Part shown: positions 59,874 through 64,000 of the stretch, in pieces
How the letters are laid out: each line of letters opens with the position of its first letter
How positions within the stretch are numbered: the stretch's first letter is position 1
DNA from: Campylobacterales bacterium
Lineage (GTDB): Bacteria; Campylobacterota; Campylobacteria; Campylobacterales; Sulfurimonadaceae
Direction: 5' to 3'
Assembly: GCA_016938735.1 (NCBI GenBank)
Contig: JAFGUB010000029.1
Coordinates: 60,558-124,557 of the forward strand
DNA length: 64,000 nucleotides
Made by a program: the position numbers and the translations under genes
The notes under the pieces: model-generated
Told to the model about the DNA's origin: nothing
What the model saw: only the letters and a program-made list of their open reading frames with translations
Database searches by the model: none

Positions 59874-60517
59874 CACTGACAGCTCAAGGTCTCTGCAAGT
59901 CATATGAGAATATGCTTATTCTTGATCATGTCGATATTGAGGTTGTTCCAGGCTCTTTTCACGGAATAATTGGCCCCTCTGGTTGCGGAAAAACCACCTT
60001 GTTGTCGCTACTTGCTACTCTGGAACGTCCTGAATCGGGCACTTTGCACATCGACAATATCGACATGCTCAAGCTTGATCAATATTCATTGGCTAATTTT
60101 CGTAATGCACACTTTGGGTTTGTTTTCCAATCATCGTACTTGCTTTTACATCTAGATGTCATTCAGAACATTGCACTTCCATATGATTACGGTGTTGTGG
60201 AAAAAAGAGAAATTATCTTTGCTCGCGTTCAACATCTTCTTGCGTCCTTAGGGCTTGCGGGCTATGATAACAAACGAACTGCTCTGCTTTCAGGAGGGGA
60301 ACAACAGCGTGTTGCGATTGCGCGAGCCTTAGTACGGAATCCGAATATCATTTTTGCGGACGAACCAACAGGCAATCTGGATGCTGACAATACCCGTGTA
60401 ATCCTTGAATATCTCAAAAAGCTATGTCATGATGAGGGGAAAAGTGTTGTTATGGTCACCCATGATTCGGATGCAGCTTCCTACTGCAATAGCATCAAAG
60501 TACTTTCAAAGTTATGA
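59870..60517 (+). CDS. MacB/LolD-type ABC transporter ATPase
   Basis: A 215-residue ATPase with Walker [12 protein letters not shown], the Q-loop in [14 protein letters not shown], signature [15 protein letters not shown], Walker [13 protein letters not shown] and the H-loop VTHD. It is of the MacB/LolD/FtsE class, which uses ATP to power mechanical movement of periplasmic substrates rather than transport across the inner membrane (family knowledge). ATGA overlaps on both sides show tight coupling with the adaptor and permease. Confidence 0.92.
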   Translation: MTLTAQGLCKSYENMLILDHVDIEVVPGSFHGIIGPSGCGKTTLLSLLATLERPESGTLHIDNIDMLKLDQYSLANFRNAHFGFVFQSSYLLLHLDVIQNIALPYDYGVVEKREIIFARVQHLLASLGLAGYDNKRTALLSGGEQQRVAIARALVRNPNIIFADEPTGNLDADNTRVILEYLKKLCHDEGKSVVMVTHDSDAASYCNSIKVLSKL

Positions 60518-61689
60518 TGAATTTTTGGCGAGGAATTTGTGCTGATATGCGGCATAGTTTTGCCACAATACGATCCCAGTGGTTTCATACTATGATAAGC
60601 GTTTTGGGTATCGTTGTCTCTGTAATTGCCGTTATCGTGATGATCTCTATCAACGAAGGAAACAAATTAACTTTGCTACAGAGTATTCGTGATTATGGCA
60701 TGCAAACTATTCGCATAGCCATAGACGATACGCATGTGACTCATCATAGACGTGGCTTTAGTATGCATGATATTCAACATATTAAAGCCATACTTTCTGA
60801 AAAAGGTATCATTCTCCCTCTTTTAGCATCCAAAAATATGCCATATTCATTACAGCAGTACTCTGCGCAAGCTAATCTTTATCAGTGTAGTGAACTTTTT
60901 TTCGATGTTGAACAACTTCACTTGCTTCGTGGGCGTCCTATACTTGCGTATGATGTTGAAAATGCAGTCAATGCTGCAATCATCAGTGAAAGTATTGCCA
61001 ATCGATATTCTGTTGATATTGGTGACTTTATTAGTATCAGAAGGTCTATTTACCAAATTGTGGGTATCAGTGATACTAATGCAATGCAAGGTGATTTTGT
61101 TATTTTGCCACTATCAAAACAGACGCTTTTTAGTGATACATTCTTTTATAACCGTTTGGTTATCAGAGTTTTTGATACTTCACACATTCTAGAGCTCTAT
61201 TCTCAAATTCAGCTCTATTTCAATGAAATAGGTATACCCAGAGAAGCTTTGGAGTATTTAGTTCCTGCACAAATGGTTGAGCAGGAAGAAAATGCTCAAA
61301 AACAGCTCAATCTTGTTTTATTTATGGTGGCTTTGATGTCAATGCTCAGCGGCGGTATCAATATCATGAATATCATGCTTTCCAATCTTGCGCAACAGAC
61401 GAGAGAAATCGGGCTGAAAATGGCTCTTGGAGCTACTGCTGAACGTATTCGTAGGGGTATGTTGCTTCATGCTGTGATTCTTACTTCTTGCGCTGCACTG
61501 CTTGGCTCAATAGCAGGATACGGTATATTGTTGCTGCTCTCTTTGCATGGTAGTGTACCTATCTATTTTAGCCAGAAAGCATTCCTTATCGCAGGATTTA
61601 TGGCAGTTTTTTCAGGTCTTTTGTTTGGTCTCTATCCGGCTCTTCGTGCTTCACAAATTGCACCAATGAGTGCACTTAAAGAGTATTGA
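60514..61689 (+). CDS. MacB-like ABC permease
   Basis: A 391-residue permease. A transmembrane helix near residues 27-47 is followed by a periplasmic MacB-type core domain (about 50-260), then three C-terminal helices (about 267-290, 320-345, 355-378) of the FtsX fold with TREIGLKMALGATAERIRRG, the coupling-helix pattern. Unlike E. coli MacB, the ATPase is a separate protein here. MacAB-TolC pumps export substrates taken from the periplasm, which agrees with the Sec signals on the repeat proteins of this island (inference). Confidence 0.88.
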   Translation: MMNFWRGICADMRHSFATIRSQWFHTMISVLGIVVSVIAVIVMISINEGNKLTLLQSIRDYGMQTIRIAIDDTHVTHHRRGFSMHDIQHIKAILSEKGIILPLLASKNMPYSLQQYSAQANLYQCSELFFDVEQLHLLRGRPILAYDVENAVNAAIISESIANRYSVDIGDFISIRRSIYQIVGISDTNAMQGDFVILPLSKQTLFSDTFFYNRLVIRVFDTSHILELYSQIQLYFNEIGIPREALEYLVPAQMVEQEENAQKQLNLVLFMVALMSMLSGGINIMNIMLSNLAQQTREIGLKMALGATAERIRRGMLLHAVILTSCAALLGSIAGYGILLLLSLHGSVPIYFSQKAFLIAGFMAVFSGLLFGLYPALRASQIAPMSALKEY

Positions 61690-61762
61690 ATCTTAGTTTG
61701 ACATGAAAACAAAAATATCACACTATTATTATGCGGATAATAGATCGATACTACACGCTTCT

Positions 61763-61772
61763 TTTATACTAT
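61763..61772 (+). promoter_or_regulatory. Second copy of the TTTATACTAT promoter element
   Basis: Identical to 46541-46550 and 29 nt before the second repeat-protein gene, which therefore has its own promoter 110 bp after the permease gene. Confidence 0.45.
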
Positions 61773-61800
61773 CAATCTAGACAAATCAAAAGGATGTAAT

Positions 61801-62091
61801 ATGAAAACGTTTGCTTTGATTGCAGGAACACTCCTGCTAAGTACTGCTGTTGCATTTGCTGGGGCTGCGGGAGATGTGACCATAGATGGTGATACTGGCA
61901 CCAATTCAAATATTGCTGATGGTATGAGTGCCAATGCTGTTCAACAAGTGAAGACGGTCAATGTTATTGGAAAAACCAGTCGTGTTGGTGATGTTACCAT
62001 CACTGGCGACAACAAAGGAAATAGTAACGTTGCTGATGGTATGAATGCTAATGCTGTACAACAGGTTCAGACTGTTAACGTTACTGAATAG
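61801..62091 (+). CDS. Secreted two-repeat protein, paralogue of the island's first gene
   Basis: A 96-residue protein with a Sec signal (residues 1-20, ending AFA). The mature part is two repeats, GDVTIDGDTGTNSNIADGM then GDVTITGDNKGNSNVADGM, each closed by NAVQQVKTVNV or NAVQQVQTVNV. The same repeat builds the 157-residue protein at 46591. The short even repeats, Asn/Gln ladder and absence of Cys and aromatics fit a beta-solenoid or amyloid-like subunit (inference). AAAAGGATG at 61789 supports the start. It closes the island. Confidence 0.75.
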   Translation: MKTFALIAGTLLLSTAVAFAGAAGDVTIDGDTGTNSNIADGMSANAVQQVKTVNVIGKTSRVGDVTITGDNKGNSNVADGMNANAVQQVQTVNVTE

Positions 62092-62118
62092 TAAACAAGT
62101 ATCCTAATTGAAGAAGGG

Positions 62119-62137
62119 ATGAGCAATTTTTGCTCAT
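62119..62137. terminator. Hairpin after the second repeat-protein gene
   Basis: ATGAGCAA (62119-62126) and TTGCTCAT (62130-62137) form an 8-bp stem with a TTT loop, 28 nt after the stop. The T-run at 62165-62171 is some distance away. It marks the island's right end; the rest of the gap to 62367 shows no gene. Confidence 0.5.
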
Positions 62138-62367
62138 TCCGCGATCCTCACTTGCATTAACTCTCTTTTTTTCAAGTAATTTTTGATATTTTAAAACTTC
62201 ATAGTATGTTAATATTTGTTAAGCCATTCTTTCTTGGATGAGATAGAAGCATAGAGCTTTGGATAATTCGTGGATTGTGGACAGCCTGTCGCTACTACTC
62301 AAAAGACAAAAACAAGCTTCCAAAAGGGTTACACGTAAGATAAACTGCCAAGAAAAAAGGAGTCCTC

Positions 62368-63465
62368 TTGCCTTGTCGCTGCAACACCCTTGAGCTGATT
62401 CCAAGCGAAGCTGGTTATCTGTATTTTTTTTGCGATATTTTTGAAGTGATGCGTAAGCTGGAGCGATTTTTGGCCCCCTTCGCGCCGATGCCTAGTGTGC
62501 ATGGCGTCATCAGGGTGGCTTTAGAGAGTCCGCGCGACTTTTTTGAGCACCAAGCCTCCTCTTTTCGCGCGCACTTTCATCCGATGGAGTGCGAACGCAT
62601 CAAGCTGCACATCCACCCCAAAGGCAAGCGCTTCAAACTTGAGTCTCTACTCTTCGCCCGAACGCTCGACTACTACCTAAATGTCGTCGAAGACCGCTCA
62701 TTTTTCGACATTCTCGCCGAGCAAAGCCTGACTTCTCATTTTCAGCCTATCGTCGATGTTAAAGCCCAAGAGATTGTCGCTTATGAGGCGCTGGTACGCG
62801 GGGTGAAGATGGACGGAACGCTGATGTATCCGGGCGAACTCTTCGAGAAGGCGGCGCGCAACGATCAGGTTTTTATGCTCGATCGCCTCGCACGCGAAAG
62901 CGCGCTCAAGACTGCCGCCGTCAAAAAGCTCAAAACCAAAATTTTCATCAACTTCATTCCCACCGCCATCTACGACCCCGCGTTTTGTCTCGCCTCAACG
63001 GTGAAGTGGGCGCAGCAGCTCAACTTCGACCCCGCTCAAGTGGTCTTCGAGGTGGTCGAGACCCATCATACCGCCGATCAGGCGCACCTTTCGCGCATTC
63101 TCACCTACTACCGTGAGCAGGGATTTCGCATCGCGCTTGATGATGTCGGCGAGGGCTATTCGTCGCTCAATATGCTCATCAAACTGCGCCCCGACGTCAT
63201 CAAGGTCGATCGCGCCATCATCGACGGTATAGGGCGCGACACGCTCAAGCAGTCGATCTACAAAGGGCTCTATACGATGGCCAAGCAAAACGGTATTGAC
63301 GTGCTCGCGGAAGGAGTCGAAGAGGAGGAGGATCTGCTTTTTATGCTCGATTGCGGCGTTGATCTGATTCAAGGCTACTACTTCGGCAAACCCACCGCCG
63401 AACCCCTGCGCCGCTTGCAGCGCGCATGGCCCATCCAAGGAGAAAAGAATGCTCAACCTATATGA
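62368..63465 (+). CDS. EAL-domain c-di-GMP phosphodiesterase
   Basis: A 365-residue cytoplasmic protein. An N-terminal domain of about 120 residues of unknown type is followed by an EAL domain (about 125-360) with YEALVRG, INFIPTAIYDP, FEVVETH, LDDVGEGYSS and QGYYFGKP, so metal and catalytic residues are present. The TTG start at 62368 has a strong AGGAG at 62358-62362; the first in-frame ATG is 29 codons further and lacks such a site. It overlaps pdxH by 17 bp. It returns to the GC-rich codon use of the resident genome. Confidence 0.87.
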   Translation: MPCRCNTLELIPSEAGYLYFFCDIFEVMRKLERFLAPFAPMPSVHGVIRVALESPRDFFEHQASSFRAHFHPMECERIKLHIHPKGKRFKLESLLFARTLDYYLNVVEDRSFFDILAEQSLTSHFQPIVDVKAQEIVAYEALVRGVKMDGTLMYPGELFEKAARNDQVFMLDRLARESALKTAAVKKLKTKIFINFIPTAIYDPAFCLASTVKWAQQLNFDPAQVVFEVVETHHTADQAHLSRILTYYREQGFRIALDDVGEGYSSLNMLIKLRPDVIKVDRAIIDGIGRDTLKQSIYKGLYTMAKQNGIDVLAEGVEEEEDLLFMLDCGVDLIQGYYFGKPTAEPLRRLQRAWPIQGEKNAQPI

Positions 63466-64000
63466 TATGCGCCGCGACTACCGCAAAGCGGAGCTGGACG
63501 AATCACATGTGGACGCAAGCCCTTTTGTGCAGTTTGAAAAGTGGTTCGGCGAAGCGCTGCAAAGTGAAGTGCTTGAACCCAACGCCATGCAGCTTGCTAC
63601 CGCCGATACCGATGGCTTCCCCGACATCCGCGCGGTGCTGCTGAAGATTTTTGACACCAAAGGCTTTGTCTTTTTTACCAACTACAACAGCGTCAAAGCG
63701 CGTCAAATCAGCGCAAATCCGCAGGTTGCGGCGGCCTTTTTGTGGCTGGAACTGGAGCGGCAGGTGCGCATTCGCGGACGCTGTGAAAAGATCAGCGTTG
63801 CAGAGTCCGCCGCCTACTTCATGAAGCGCTCGCGCGGCTCACAGCTGGGCGCATGGGTGAGCGATCAAAGCACCGTGCTCACCTCGCGCAAAGCGCTTTC
63901 GATGATGCTGGAGAAGATGAAAGAGAAGTTCAAAGAGGGTGAAATCCCCCTGCCCGACTTCTGGGGCGGCTACCGCATCATCCCCCAAAGCGTCGAGTTC
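63449..64000 (+). CDS. pdxH: Pyridoxamine 5'-phosphate oxidase, C-terminus outside window
   Basis: 184 codons are visible to the right edge; the whole protein should be about 215-220 residues, so only the last 30 or so are missing. Visible motifs: MRRDYRKAELDES at the start, TADTDGFPDIRAVLLK (FMN site), VFFTNYNSVKARQI, AAAFLWLELERQVRI and RSRGSQLGAWVSDQS. PdxH oxidises pyridoxine or pyridoxamine phosphate to PLP using FMN and O2 (family knowledge). AAGGAG at 63437-63442 supports the ATG, which lies inside the EAL gene. Confidence 0.93.
   Translation, partial: MLNLYDMRRDYRKAELDESHVDASPFVQFEKWFGEALQSEVLEPNAMQLATADTDGFPDIRAVLLKIFDTKGFVFFTNYNSVKARQISANPQVAAAFLWLELERQVRIRGRCEKISVAESAAYFMKRSRGSQLGAWVSDQSTVLTSRKALSMMLEKMKEKFKEGEIPLPDFWGGYRIIPQSVEF

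Noticed and set aside
46591..62091. Bacteriocin or peptide-antibiotic export cluster
   Set aside because: Substrate candidates have Sec signals and long even repeats, there is no leader-peptidase domain on the ABC protein, no immunity gene and no modifying enzyme; kept only as a weak alternative.
46591..62091. Canonical curli operon
   Set aside because: No CsgA/CsgB SxxxxGxxNxxxxxQ repeats, no CsgE or CsgF, and a TolC-MacAB exporter is added.

Overview
The window reads as chromosome of a free-living Campylobacterota bacterium (Sulfurimonas/Sulfuricurvum/Sulfurospirillum type). This is inferred from the futalosine-type menaquinone decarboxylase, the many HD-GYP, EAL and Aer-type PAS signalling proteins, LPP20/CsgG-like exported proteins and dense co-directional gene packing with 1-20 bp overlaps. 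No rRNA, tRNA, CRISPR array or transposase was seen.

Layout. 1-3.7 kb: two divergent HD-GYP genes (one cut by the left edge) and an OmpR-type two-component system, linked by a repeated operator. 3.7-5.4 kb: exonuclease III and a MazEF-like toxin-antitoxin pair. 5.5-8.8 kb: heptosyltransferase-like GT9, a GT39 lipid-linked sugar transferase and a PAP2 phosphatase, probably LPS modification. 8.8-26.8 kb: a complete Pel exopolysaccharide cluster in the order pelC-D-E-F-G-A-B(split in two), followed by a giant Ig-like-repeat lipoprotein and a UDP-hexose 4-epimerase. 26.7-29.4 kb: PPIase, HupE/UreJ-like protein and a GH114 polygalactosaminidase whose substrate chemistry matches Pel. 29.5-34 kb: thiD, thiE, a cytoplasmic THI5-like protein, DUF523/DUF1722 protein and photolyase. 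34.1-42.7 kb: a REC-PAS-GGDEF(degenerate)-EAL protein and a SiaABC-like partner-switch module in which an HD-GYP protein occupies the place of a diguanylate cyclase. 42.7-46.4 kb: UbiD-like decarboxylase, phasin-like protein and UbiB-like kinase. 46.4-62.1 kb: an AT-rich accessory island. 62.4-64 kb: EAL phosphodiesterase and pdxH (cut by the right edge).

The island is the best candidate for an undescribed system. Two small Sec-exported proteins built from the same repeat (G-D-V-x-I-x-G-x-T-G-x-N-x-N, then A-V-Q-x-V-Q) lie at its two ends. Between them are a sensor kinase and response regulator, a CAP-domain protein, three CsgG/TolB-fold-like exported proteins (one also FlgT/LPP20-like, one a lipoprotein with a peptidoglycan-binding segment), a FecR-like protein and a TolC/MacA/MacB-like export machine. 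It looks like a dedicated regulated secretion or assembly apparatus for a repetitive, possibly amyloid-like, surface protein. The function is inference.

A second genome-scale signal is the palindrome TTACATGTAA: 14 exact copies, and about 32 copies of its 8-base core, lie mostly inside genes and in only two reading frames. It is almost absent from the AT-rich island, so it marks the resident genome. Cyclic-di-GMP connects much of the window: three HD-GYP and two EAL proteins, and PelD with an intact RxxD site, but no intact GGDEF domain.
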